From: Spirometra erinaceieuropaei
Taxonomy: Eukaryota > Platyhelminthes > Cestoda > Diphyllobothriidea > Diphyllobothriidae
Reading direction: 5' to 3'
NCBI GenBank assembly: GCA_902702965.1
Contig: CACRXP010000020.1
Span: forward strand, 1,558,791 to 1,622,790
Length of the DNA: 64,000 nt
The position numbers were made by a program, and so were the translations under genes. Every line of letters starts with the position of its first letter. The stretch's first letter is position 1. The notes beneath the pieces are model-generated. The model worked only from the letters and a program-made list of their open reading frames with translations, made no database searches and was not told where the DNA came from. Below, piece after piece: positions 34,391-43,524 of this stretch.

Positions 34391-36332
34391 AGATGCGTGT
34401 AGAGGCAAATTTTCCCGTTTGGCCACAATATACGGCATCACAGGCATCGCATGGGATCTTATAGACGACTTCTTTTTTATCGAGATTGCCAACCCTATCC
34501 GTAGGGTGTACAAGCTGGGTGCGTAAAGTAGTCGTCGGCTTGTGCGCCACTTTTATCTGGTGTTTCCTCAAGTGTCTTTCAACAAGTTCAGACACATTTC
34601 TGGTGTAAGGAAGGATTCGCCAAGTGTTTGCTTTGGGCGCTTGATTGGAACTATCTAGTTCCTTTGTTTTTATCTCTTGTTGTTTCATGCATCGACGTAC
34701 GAAATCTCTCGGGTATCCGCTCTGGGAAAATAATTCAAATAGGTAGTTTAGTTCAACTTTGTAGCTTTCTTCATCAGAGCAATGTGTTTTTGCTCTATGT
34801 ATCAGACTTTTGACAGTACTCCGCTTGTGAGAGATCGGACTGTTGCTCTCATAGTAAAGAATTATTTCTGCATATGTTTCTTTGCGATGCGATAAACGGA
34901 GGTGTGTAATGTTCCGTCAGTCTTACGCTGTACGAGAACATCTAGAAATGGTAGTTTATTGTCAAGTTCTTTTTCCAACGTGAATTTAATTCCCGGAACG
35001 GTTGAATTGATTGTGTTGTGGAGTATTTCTAGTTGGTCCGTTTTAACGACGACAAACGTGCCGTCTACATATCGTACCCATAACTTAGGGTTAACTTATG
35101 GAAGAGCCACCATTCCAATTTCTGCATTGTCACCTCGGCAAGAAAGCCAGATATGAGTGATCCCATTGGAGCACCTTTTAGTTGTTGATAATATTGGTGA
35201 TCGAACGAAAAATTGGTTTCTAAACAAAGGTCCATAAGTTCAAGTAAGGCAGATGGGGGAACATCCGTGTCATAGGACTTTAGGAGTTCATCTGTGCATT
35301 GCCTTGCGAAATCTAATGGTATGGAAGTGAACAAAGAAACCACATCAAAGGAGACCATTATCTCATCAGCGAAAATTGTGATGTCTCTCAATTTCTCTAG
35401 AAACTCCTTGGAGTTCTGAATGGAATGGATGAAGTTGGTGGAATAGCCACTTAGAAATTTTGTAATTGGGTGCACCGATTAATGATACTATCGGTCGCAG
35501 TGGTACCTTAGGTTTGTGAACTTTGGGCAATCCGTAGATCTTGGCGATGGTTGGTTCGGATTGTCTCAGAGATTTTGCAATGTCTCCTGGCAGTTTTTTC
35601 GTTCCCGTGAGGCGCTTCAGCACTTTATCAATCGATGAATTCTGTCCTTTCGTAGGGTCCGTGAATAGAGGCTTATACGTTGAACTATCTTCTAAGAGTG
35701 ACAACATCTTCTCATTGTAGTCTGATTTATTCAAGATCGCAGTTAAGCCTCCTTTGTCTGCGGGAAGAATGACAATGGTTTCGTCAGTTTTGAGGTTTTT
35801 CAATGCCTTCCTTTCTTCATATGATAGGGTTGAGAAGTGATTTCGATCTTTTAAGGCCTGTACGGCACTGTTTCGGATCGTAAATCGTTCATCTTCCGTA
35901 AGATCTACTGTAGATATGATAGACTTCAAGCTTGCAAGGAAGTCCAAGTAATTTGAATCAGAATGATTGTATTTCATCCCCTTGGAAAGAACATTCTTTT
36001 CCGTTTCTGTAAGGACCCTCGAGGACAGATTTACGATCTTTGCCGAAGACTTCTGATTTGTATAATGTGGTTGAGAAATGGTCATCCATTTTTTATCTAA
36101 TATCTTTCTCTTCTTCTGTCGTTCAAGTTCTGTTATGTAGGTAATCGTTTCGTCTAGGGATTCAACTAAGTCCAAGGGCAGATTACTGCGGCAAAATTCC
36201 ATATGCTACTCTTTAGAAATTCGAAATTTCCGAAGTCGGTAATGGGCTTCACTTATGAATGCACCAAGCATGCTTTTTCCGTACCGAGACGCTATTCGAT
36301 ATCCTAGGGGAGATTTTACGGCAGGCTTTACT
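34385..36332 (-). mobile_element. PLE2: Penelope-like element, nearly full, inactivated
   Basis: The N-terminal region and reverse transcriptase lie in 35366-36202 (ETIVILPADKGG, YGLPKVHKPKVPLRPIVS), then after a frameshift at about 35470 in 35065-35475 (VVSLFTSIP, GAPMGSLISGF). The next block reads YVDGTFVVV at 35060-35071, where catalytic YxDD has become YVDG. Stops follow near 34860-34780, then the linker and GIY-YIG start (34356-34688: IPCDACDAVYCGQTG), truncated at 34385 by repeat Y. PLEs reverse-transcribe their RNA at nuclease-cut ends. Confidence 0.9.
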
Positions 36333-37063
36333 CGGAAATAATTCTACACTATGAGAGCAACAGTCCGATCTCTCACAAGCGGAGTACTGTCAAAAGTCTG
36401 ATACATAGAGCAAAAACACATTGCTCTGATGAAGAAAGCTACAAAGTTGAACTAAACTACCTATTTGAATTATTTTCCCAGAGCGGATACCCGAGAGATT
36501 TCGTACGTCGATGCATGAAACAACAAGAGATAAAAACAAAGGAACTAGATAGTTCCAATCAAGCGCCCAAAGCAAACACTTGGCGAATCCTTCCTTACAC
36601 CAGAAATGTGTCTGAACTTGTTGAAAGACACTTGAGGAAACACCAGATAAAAGTGGCGCACAAGCCGACGACTACTTTACGCACCCAGCTTGTACACCCT
36701 AAGGATAGGGTTGGCAATCTCGATAAAAAAGAAGTCGTCTATAAGATCCCATGCGATGCCTGTGATGCCGTATATTGTGGCCAAACGGGAAAATTTGCCT
36801 CTACACGCATCTACGAAAATCAACTTGCAGTTAAGAGGCGAGACCACTTGTCTCAAATGGCCATGCACACTCTTGATACTGGGCACAATTTCGCACGGGA
36901 CAAAACTCGCATCGTCGGAGTTTGCCCATCTAAAAAATGCCGAGAGTTTCTTGAAGCCATGCACTCCGATGAGTCATGCATCAACAGGCATATCGAGTTA
37001 GATGCCACGTACAAGAATCTCAGAGAAAAGTGGAAGAGACGAAAGCCGATCAATACGGACTAA
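36307..37063 (+). mobile_element. PLE3: partial PLE copy inverted against PLE2
   Basis: An open frame from after a TAG near 36304 to TAA at 37061-37063. Homology to PLE2 starts at about 36333, so only the thumb-side linker and the complete GIY-YIG domain remain: IPCDACDAVYCGQTG, TRIYENQ (usual H replaced by Q), KKCREFLEAMHS, SCINRHIELDATY. No break in the part present. A partial copy placed against a longer one is the known PLE arrangement called a pseudo-LTR. A degenerate CTGACGA motif follows at 37163. Confidence 0.9.
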
Positions 37064-37215
37064 CACACACGACGGCAGCTTACTAGTTAAGGCACCAAAT
37101 GAGTATTGATTTTGTAGCACTTTTGAAATTTTAATTGTTTTCTGCACATTTACTCTAGTCTGACGACGACACGGGGAACCGACGTCAGCCAGCCATCCCC
37201 AAGCCCGAAGGGTAT

Positions 37216-37260
37216 GGCTGGCTGACGACGGCTAATAAGCCAGAAATGGCTATTCCAGTC
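37216..37260 (+). ncRNA. hammerhead ribozyme 1 of array
   Basis: Helix I GGCTGG (37216-37221) with CCAGTC (37255-37260). Core CTGACGA and GAAA. Helix II GGCT/AGCC with loop AATA. Helix III A-T, T-A with loop GGCT. Predicted cleavage after 37254. All core bases intact. Confidence 0.82.
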
Positions 37261-37530
37261 TCCCTTGTCTTTGTCGGTAATACTATTCTTCCCATATATC
37301 ATGCGCTGCTCTGCGGCTGCTGGTTAGGCTCGAGAGAGAGAGTCCAGAAGGCAAAACGGAACGAGTGAGTTCTGTATGAACGATCGGTGAGCGCCCCCTA
37401 CCACTGTATATTCCCGATCAAAAAACCGACAGGGCAACGGACTCGTGGCCCGGTGAGTAGAGGCATGGACTTCTAAACCAACAGGTCCCGAGTTCGAGGC
37501 TCGGGTGTTCCACACTTCTGGCTTGGGTAT

Positions 37531-37575
37531 GGCTGGCTGACGATGGCTAATAAGCCAGAAATGGCTATTTCAGTC
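37531..37575 (+). ncRNA. hammerhead ribozyme 2 of array
   Basis: 315 bp after copy 1, same strand. Helix I closes with one G-T pair at the cleavage end. Predicted cleavage after 37569. Confidence 0.78.
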
Positions 37576-37765
37576 TCCCTTGTCTTCGTCGGTAATACTA
37601 TTCTGCCTATATATATATATATATTATGATAGTGGGCGCTCACCGATCAGGTTACGGAACATGCTCGTTCCGTTGTGCCTTGGGGCTCATGCTTAAACCC
37701 TCGCAGGCAGTCGCACAGCGACTAGTGATATATGTTGGAAAGGTAATACCGACAAAGACAAGGGA

Positions 37766-37810
37766 GACCGGAATGGCCATTTCTGGCTTATTAGCCGTCA
37801 TCAGCCAGTC
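37766..37810 (-). ncRNA. hammerhead ribozyme 3 of array (subfamily II)
   Basis: Core CTGATGA (the most canonical form) and GAAA. Helix I is GACTGG with CCGGTC, changed on both strands relative to copy 1. Linked to the tRNA-like head at 37829-37900. Confidence 0.82.
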
Positions 37811-37828
37811 ATACCCAACCCCAAGTGT

Positions 37829-37900
37829 GGATCACTTGAGATTCGAACCCGGGATCTTTGGTCATGGAGTTGAACGCTCTACCATTGAGCCACGGGCCCG
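37829..37900 (-). promoter_or_regulatory. tRNA-like pol III head, subfamily II
   Basis: On the minus strand: A box TGGCTCAATGGT (37881-37892) and B box GGTTCGAATC (37840-37849), about 31 bp apart as in a tRNA. GCTC/GAGC form a D stem. The T stem and acceptor no longer close, so this is a tRNA-derived head and not a tRNA gene. Confidence 0.78.
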
Positions 37901-38137
37901 TTGTCTTGTCGGTTGTGATCGGGAATATTAATTATGATAGTGGGCGCTCACCGATCAGGTTACGGAACATGCTCGTTCCGTTGTGCCTTGGGGCTCATGC
38001 TTAAACCCTCGCAGGCAGTCGGACAGCGACTAGTGATATATGTTGGAAAGGTAATACCGACAATGGTAGAGCGTTCAACTCCATGACCAAAGATCCCGGG
38101 TTCGAATCTCAAGTGATCCACACTTGGGGTTGGGTAT

Positions 38138-38182
38138 GACTGGCTGATGACGGCTAATAAGCCAGAAATGGCCATTCCGGTC
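38138..38182 (+). ncRNA. hammerhead ribozyme 4 of array (subfamily II)
   Basis: CTGATGA and GAAA, helix I GACTGG/CCGGTC as in copy 3. Preceded by a subfamily II head missing its first bases (from 38062), where the array turns strand. Confidence 0.82.
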
Positions 38183-38454
38183 TCCCTTGTCTTTGTCGGT
38201 ATTACCTTTCCAACATATATATATATATATATAGGCAGAATGCTATTGCCTTGTCGGTTTTTCGATCGGGAATATACAATGTTAGGGGGCGCTCACCGAT
38301 CGTTCATACGGAACTCACTCGTTCCGTTATGCCTTATGGACTCTCTCTCGAGCCCAACCAGCAGCCGCACAGCGGCGCATGATATATAGGCAGAATGCTA
38401 TCGGTGACCGCCCCCTAACATTGTATATTCCCGATCGAAAAACCGACAAGGCAA

Positions 38455-38528
38455 CGGGCTCGTGGCCCGGTGAGTAGAGGCGTTGACTTCTAAACCAACA
38501 GGTCGCGAGTTCGAGGCTCGGGTGTTCC
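38455..38528 (+). promoter_or_regulatory. tRNA-like pol III head, subfamily I
   Basis: A-box-like TGGCCCGGTGAG and B-box-like GAGTTCGAGGCTC, with a T-arm stem CGAG/CTCG around TTCGAGG. Similar heads at about 37436-37512 and 39605-39690 (plus), and 38963-39036 and 39275-39348 (minus). Less tRNA-like than subfamily II. Confidence 0.65.
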
Positions 38529-38547
38529 ACACTTCGGGCTTGGGTAT

Positions 38548-38592
38548 GGCTGGCTGACGACGGCTAATAAGCCAGAAATGGCCATTCCAGTC
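38548..38592 (+). ncRNA. hammerhead ribozyme 5 of array
   Basis: GGCTGG/CCAGTC, CTGACGA, GGCT/AGCC, GAAA, helix III loop GGCC. All core bases intact. Confidence 0.82.
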
Positions 38593-38788
38593 TCCCTTGT
38601 CTTTGTCGGCAATACCATTCTGCCTATATATCATGCGCCGCTGTGCGGCTGCTGTTTGGGCTCGAGAGAGAGTCCATAAGGCACAACGGAACGAGTGAGT
38701 TCCGTATGAACGATCGGTGAGCGCCCCCTAACATTGTATATATATATATATATAAAAGGAGAAGGCTCGTCGGAAAATCGAGGTATAC

Positions 38789-38831
38789 TCGTGAATTTTC
38801 AAGTCGGTTACACCAACCCGTCGTCAGACGA
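38789..38831 (-). ncRNA. hammerhead ribozyme, minimal helix III type
   Basis: Minus strand: TCGT (38828-38831) pairs with ACGA (38789-38792). CTGACGA plus one unpaired C. Helix II GGTTGGT with ACCGACT (one G-U) and 3-nt loop. GAAA 38797-38800, helix III one A-U pair with two loop bases. Cleavage predicted after the C at 38793. Inserted between array monomers, with PLE-type layout and not the monomer type. Confidence 0.72.
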
Positions 38832-38896
38832 AAATGAAAAGTGTGAGGGAGATAATCCTACTGGGGAGTCAGGGGGACNCCGACAAAGACAAGGGA

Positions 38897-38941
38897 GACT
38901 GGAATGGCCATTTCTGGCTTATTAGCCGTCGTCAGCCAGCC
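38897..38941 (-). ncRNA. hammerhead ribozyme 6 of array
   Basis: First of three 312-bp tandem monomers on the minus strand. Helix I GGCTGG/CCAGTC, intact core. Confidence 0.83.
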
Positions 38942-39208
38942 ATACCCAAGCCCGAAGTGTGGAACACCCGAGCCTCGAACTCGCGACCTGTTGGTTTAGA
39001 AGTCAACGCCTCTACTCACCGGGCCACGAGCCCGTTGCCTTGTCGGTTTTCGATCGGGAATATACAATGTTAGGGGGCGCTCACCGATCGTTCATACGGA
39101 ACTCACTCGTTCCGTTGTGCCTTATGGACTCTCTCTCGAGCCCAACCAGCAGCCGCACAGCGGCGCATGATATATAGGCAGAATAGTATTACCGACAAAG
39201 ACAAGGGA

Positions 39209-39253
39209 GACTGGAATGGCCATTTCTGGCTTATTAGCCGTCGTCAGCCAGCC
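39209..39253 (-). ncRNA. hammerhead ribozyme 7 of array
   Basis: 312 bp from copy 6. Intact core. Transcription of this tandem from the minus strand followed by self-cleavage would release 312-nt RNAs. Confidence 0.83.
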
Positions 39254-39520
39254 ATACCCAAGCCCGAAGTGTGGAACACCCGAGCCTCGAACTCGCGACC
39301 TGTTGGTTTAGAAGTCAACGCCTCTACTCACCGGGCCACGAGCCCGTTGCCTTGTCGGTTTTCGATCGGGAATATACAATGTTAGGGGGCGCTCACCGAT
39401 CGTTCATACGGAACTCACTCGTTCCGTTGTGCCTTAAGAGCTCTCTCTCGAGCCCAACCAGCAGCCGCACAGCGGCGCATGATACATAGGCAGAATAACA
39501 TTACCGACAAAGACAAGGGA

Positions 39521-39565
39521 GACTGGAATGGCCATTTCTGGCTTATTAGCCGTCGTCAGCCAGCC
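39521..39565 (-). ncRNA. hammerhead ribozyme 8 of array
   Basis: 312 bp from copy 7. Intact core. Its linked sequence is cut about 5 bp past the ribozyme, where the array reverses strand (39570). Confidence 0.82.
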
Positions 39566-39714
39566 ATACGGTGAGCGCCCCCTACCACTGTATATTCCCG
39601 ATCGAAAAACCGACAAGGCAACGGGCTCGTGGCCCGGTGAGTAGAGGCGTTGACTTCTAAACCAACAGGTCGCGAGTTCGAGGCTCGGGTGTTCCACACT
39701 TCGGGCTTGGGTAT

Positions 39715-39759
39715 GGCTGGCTGACGACGGCTAATAAGCCAGAAATGGCCATTCCAGTC
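39715..39759 (+). ncRNA. hammerhead ribozyme 9 of array
   Basis: Helix I GGCTGG/CCAGTC and intact core, with a complete subfamily I head upstream. Ends in an AT tract at about 39796-39809. Confidence 0.82.
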
Positions 39760-39814
39760 TCCCTTGTCTTTGTCGGTAATGTTATTCTGCCCATATATAT
39801 ATATATAATAGACC

Positions 39815-40620
39815 AGGTTAATTTCCTTGCATTAGTGTTGCATGTTGGATAAATGCACATACTCTCCTGCAAACTGAAATTTTCCTGATTACTCTTCCTC
39901 TTCTTCTATCTGTTTAAGAGACGGTGTGTGAGCTTGACAATTGCATTGGACGAAGCTCCTGATATTCGCGACTTAACACAGTTCAGCCACGGCATATCAC
40001 CCCATTCAGTCGTTTCACTTGTCGGAGCGGATTTTAGATGAAGGTGACGGAAGATCTGTTAAGCGTTTTCGTCAGTCCGGCATGCCCCTAAATAGCCTCC
40101 TCGACAGAATGCAAGCCCATGCACTTACGCCGTGCGTGCGTGCGTAATTCAACTGTTTGACCGTGGCAATCAACGAGGTCTCCCACAGTCCCCAATGTGC
40201 GCAGCGTTAACGTAAGCGTGAGCGGAGTAGGTTTGTGCGGCAAAGAAGAATACACTCACACTCGACACTGGCCGCTTTTACTGGCATGTCAGAGTCTCGA
40301 AGATTGAAAACCGACATGGCCACAGTGTCACATAAACCTTCTGCGCGATATCGCGACCTCCACCACCGGAGAATGAAGCTGTTTCACTCCAAACTGCCAG
40401 TCTGATTGTCCTTCGTTCGGTTCAGTGGGGAGCGCTTTCTTTTCCCGGCGTAAATGATGACTAATTTAGTTCCCTCCTCCTCCTCCTCCTCCTCTGAGAG
40501 GAAGTTACGCTTTTCCGCTAAATCAATAGCGGTTGGGATTGAAAAAAAATGAGTAGGACGGACTTTGTGGCGCCCTAAACGGGACATGAGAACAGGAACC
40601 GCCTGCAAGACGGGTGGCTT
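39815..40620. other. left part of unit D, no gene seen
   Basis: Partly shared with 6180-6400 and with 20845-20945. No supported gene or RNA. Confidence 0.5.
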
Positions 40621-40624
40621 TAAG

Positions 40625-40860
40625 CCAATTTCCAGCGAATTAAGTGCTAGGTTTAAAGTCAAGATTAGAGTTAGGCTGAGGGTTATGTTTAAGGCCAGAT
40701 TTAAAGTCAACGGTAAGGTAAGTCAGTAGCAAGTTTTGGGTTAGAGTAGGGGTTGGTGCTAACTGCTGATTTAAGTTTTAGGGTTAGGGTCGAGATAGGG
40801 GCAATGGTTTAGTTTTTATCTTAGGGTTATTGTTGGGGTTGCGGCACGGGAATATTTCGC
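40625..40860. repeat. degenerate telomere-like tract, unit D (reverse)
   Basis: Contains GGGTTAGGGTCGAGAT and several GGTTA/TTTAAG variants. Reverse orientation matches the inversion of unit D. Confidence 0.52.
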
Positions 40861-42639
40861 TCCTTCCGGAATTGTACGAACGTCCCCTTTTAGTACTTGG
40901 CTGGTTGATCCCTACTCCAATGTTCTGTTTAGGGGGCCACATATGCCAATCCCGCCGAAAGGTGTAATTAATTGCTTCTTGACACAATACCATTTGTTGC
41001 ACTTTTACTGGATCGCTCTCCCGTTCTCTTCCGATGGTCTCTGTGGCTCCGAGAAAGAAGTTTGTTTTGAGTATTCTGAAGAAATTGACCCACGATTTTA
41101 AATTGAAAAAAATATATCCCTTCTAGCAAAACGTGTCTACTTTTTATTTCTCAGTGACTATCTTAACATCCATTACTCATCAAATCCACGGTTTGCACAC
41201 TGGGATTCCAAATAAGGATATTTATTCCTCGCGCGCGATGCATCAAGTAGCATCTATTTCGGAAGAAATATAACCCATCTAGACCTTATAGAGGGTCGTT
41301 TCGAACTATGAACTTCATCACAATTCTGACCTTACTTAGGCAAGCAGTTCAAGGCGTTGGGCTTCTTAGTGAATGATTTCCAACTCAGCAGTGGCTTAAA
41401 TGATAGCGGCCTTAATTGTTGCTGCAAGGATGCATTTGCTGGAATGATGGAGTTGGTAGTGTTCTATTGCAGTTTGTGGCTATTTTTACGCTACCACCCA
41501 CTCAGACGTGGGAGTTGGTGCAATTATCTCTAACCTCGAATGTTCACAGCCCGGATCGAATTTGAGAGGCCACACCCAGCCTAAGATCTGCTTTTATACG
41601 GGGTTCCGCCTGTAGGCGTTTCGTTACATCAGCCTCATACACTTTTCTGTTCTGGTAAGCATTTTAGTCCAAAATATGTATATTTTATTGCTCAGTCTTG
41701 TTACATTTGGTTTCTGACAGTGCTGCCTTATTGGTCAAGAGTTGCATGCAAGTAGTATCTGACTCTGAAGGTTTTACGCTTAGTTTGTCTTTGCGGAATG
41801 CAACAGCTCTCCTGAGGCCTCAGCCAAACAAAGCGGTTTGCCTGATGAGGAAGCATAATCTCTAGCAAAGAATGCTCTTCTGCCGCATGTTAGCATTAAG
41901 TCTTTTGATGCTTGTTGGAGTGAGACATTAGAACGGTTTCATATTATGGCTGTTGCTCTTTTATACAGACTATGCAAAACCTCGTTTGATGCTAACTGAA
42001 TTTGTCTTCAGGAGTTTATAATATAACCTGGTGGAGTGATTTCAGGGACCGCAGCATTGGGGCTCATCTAACGTACTTTACTTGATCAATCGACTGAAGA
42101 GTTTGGACTACATCTGGGCATCACCGCGATGCTTCTTGTAGTTTCACACACTCCCATCTCGGGGTGCGCGTCTTTAGCTCTTTAAATAGCCTAGGAGACG
42201 GGATAACTTGCATGTGAGCGGAAGTGATGTTAGCTGGAGCCGCGAGAGTATGAAGCCTTCCACCATCCCTGGACGTAGGCAGGATGATTGACATGACACA
42301 GGTCTCGGGGTTCAGCTAGTACGTGTATTTGCAGCGTCGGCACAATCTCTTAACAGGCCCCAATAAAGGCTGGGCCGGGGGTTGCAGTCTCCGACCGAAA
42401 ATATTATTCAGATTGATTACGAGAGGGACCAGCATGATTTGCTCTAAGTACTTGCAGTACTGCCTAGTGCACTTGAAGCGTCATATTCTACGGTCTCACT
42501 GAATTCTGCAACTGCACTGCAGAAAGCTGGGATAAGTGGTAAGCAGGTCCCTTTGACGCCTTTTACGCACAACTCGAAACCACAGGAACTCATCACAACA
42601 GAAGACCAGGCTGAGAGTGAAACCCTGGTTACCACGACC

Positions 42640-42960
42640 TTCACTCCTGGTCCCTAATGGAAAGAGAAGGTGGACGTCAGTTGGGAGGAGGCTGCATTCT
42701 GTACAAAACAACGGGAGAATGGGTTGGAGAGAGTTGGCAACCGGACAAAGGCACGTCCGGCCCCCGGTGAGCGGCGTTCCACGTCTGTGTGTGTGGGAAT
42801 GCGTCAGAGCGTCTTGAGCCAGGACACGTTTGAGTCGGCCTTGAATCTGATTGGCCAGTTGGAGAGTCAAGTGGACGTATGTCAGACAGCCCCGATGTGC
42901 ACGAGCAGATACTCGCGAGAGACCCGGCGTTGCGACATGCGCTCGAAGTAGGGACACTAC
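42640..42960. repeat. dispersed repeat Z in unit D
   Basis: Inverted relative to 4060-4440. An open frame on the plus strand (42670-42951) runs in the same direction as tetraspanin D but ends before it. Confidence 0.5.
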
Positions 42961-42994
42961 AAACCTGATTGCTATTACGGACAAAGACAATGGA

Positions 42995-43039
42995 GACTGG
43001 AATGGGCATTTCAGGCTTATTGGCCGTCTTCAGCCAGTC
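42995..43039 (-). ncRNA. hammerhead ribozyme body, old copy (unit D)
   Basis: GACTGG/CCAGTC helix I, CTGAAGA, GAAA. Helix III loop GCCC. Equivalent to 3979-4023 and 19071-19115. A damaged plus-strand partner lies at about 43074-43118. Confidence 0.58.
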
Positions 43040-43524
43040 ATACCCAACCCCGAAGTGTAGAACACCTGGGTATGTTTGGTTGACTACGACTAATAAGCCA
43101 GAAATGCCCACTTCAGTCTCCCCTGTCTCTGTCGGTAATAACATTCTGTCTATATCATGCGCCGCTGTACAGCTGCTGGCTGGGCTCGAGAGAGAGAGAG
43201 CCCGTAAGGCACAATGGGACGAGTGAGTTCCGTAAGAAGGATCAGTGAGCGCTCTTTACAACAAACCTGATTCCTGGGGATAACTGAGAGGAAGGACGAC
43301 GCCGACGTGCACATTTAGATCACGAGAAGGGTAAAAATTGTGCGGCTCAATCATGTCGTGCACAGACTGCCTTCTACTCTCCAGCCTCTTTCTATAGACC
43401 AGCCGCAGAGTACCTTGTATGGAAGCAAACCTGTCTTCAGTCTCTGACTGAAATTTCAATTCCTTTAAAAGGTCTCCAACGTTCCGTTTTAGAAAAAGTA
43501 CTTGTGTCCGTCGCCTTATCTGCA

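Larger units (their letters stand above)
37190..39790. repeat. retrozyme-like array, nine hammerhead monomers
   Basis: Monomers of about 305-315 bp in both orientations. Each holds a 45-nt hammerhead, a link containing GTTCCACACTTCGGG, usually a tRNA-like head, and a third block with hairpins (stem CGGAAC/GTTCCG; stem GCCGC/GCGGC). Ribozyme starts: 37216, 37531, 38138, 38548, 39715 (plus) and 37766, 38897, 39209, 39521 (minus). The last three minus copies are exactly 312 bp apart and the first two plus copies 315. Short AT tracts occur at several junctions (about 37611, 38216, 38737, 39796). Tandem ribozyme monomers of this size are the mark of schistosome SM-alpha repeats and of animal retrozymes. 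Confidence 0.85.

Noticed and set aside
37163..37190. CTGACGA behind PLE3 as another hammerhead
   Set aside because: No helix II and no proper GAAA before GACGTC. The similar site at about 58020 has an ACG run instead. At most a relic.
37840..37900. A functional tRNA gene
   Set aside because: A and B boxes are good but the acceptor and T stems do not close, and it is fused to the ribozyme repeat.
38327..39697. Recurrent short ORFs (MEHPSLELATCW, MAISGLLAV and similar)
   Set aside because: They are chance translations of the ribozyme monomers. They overlap the hammerhead and tRNA-like head and appear in both directions.
37190..39790. CRISPR-like array because of regular repeats
   Set aside because: Repeats are about 312 bp without unique short spacers, occur in both orientations, and the DNA is eukaryotic.
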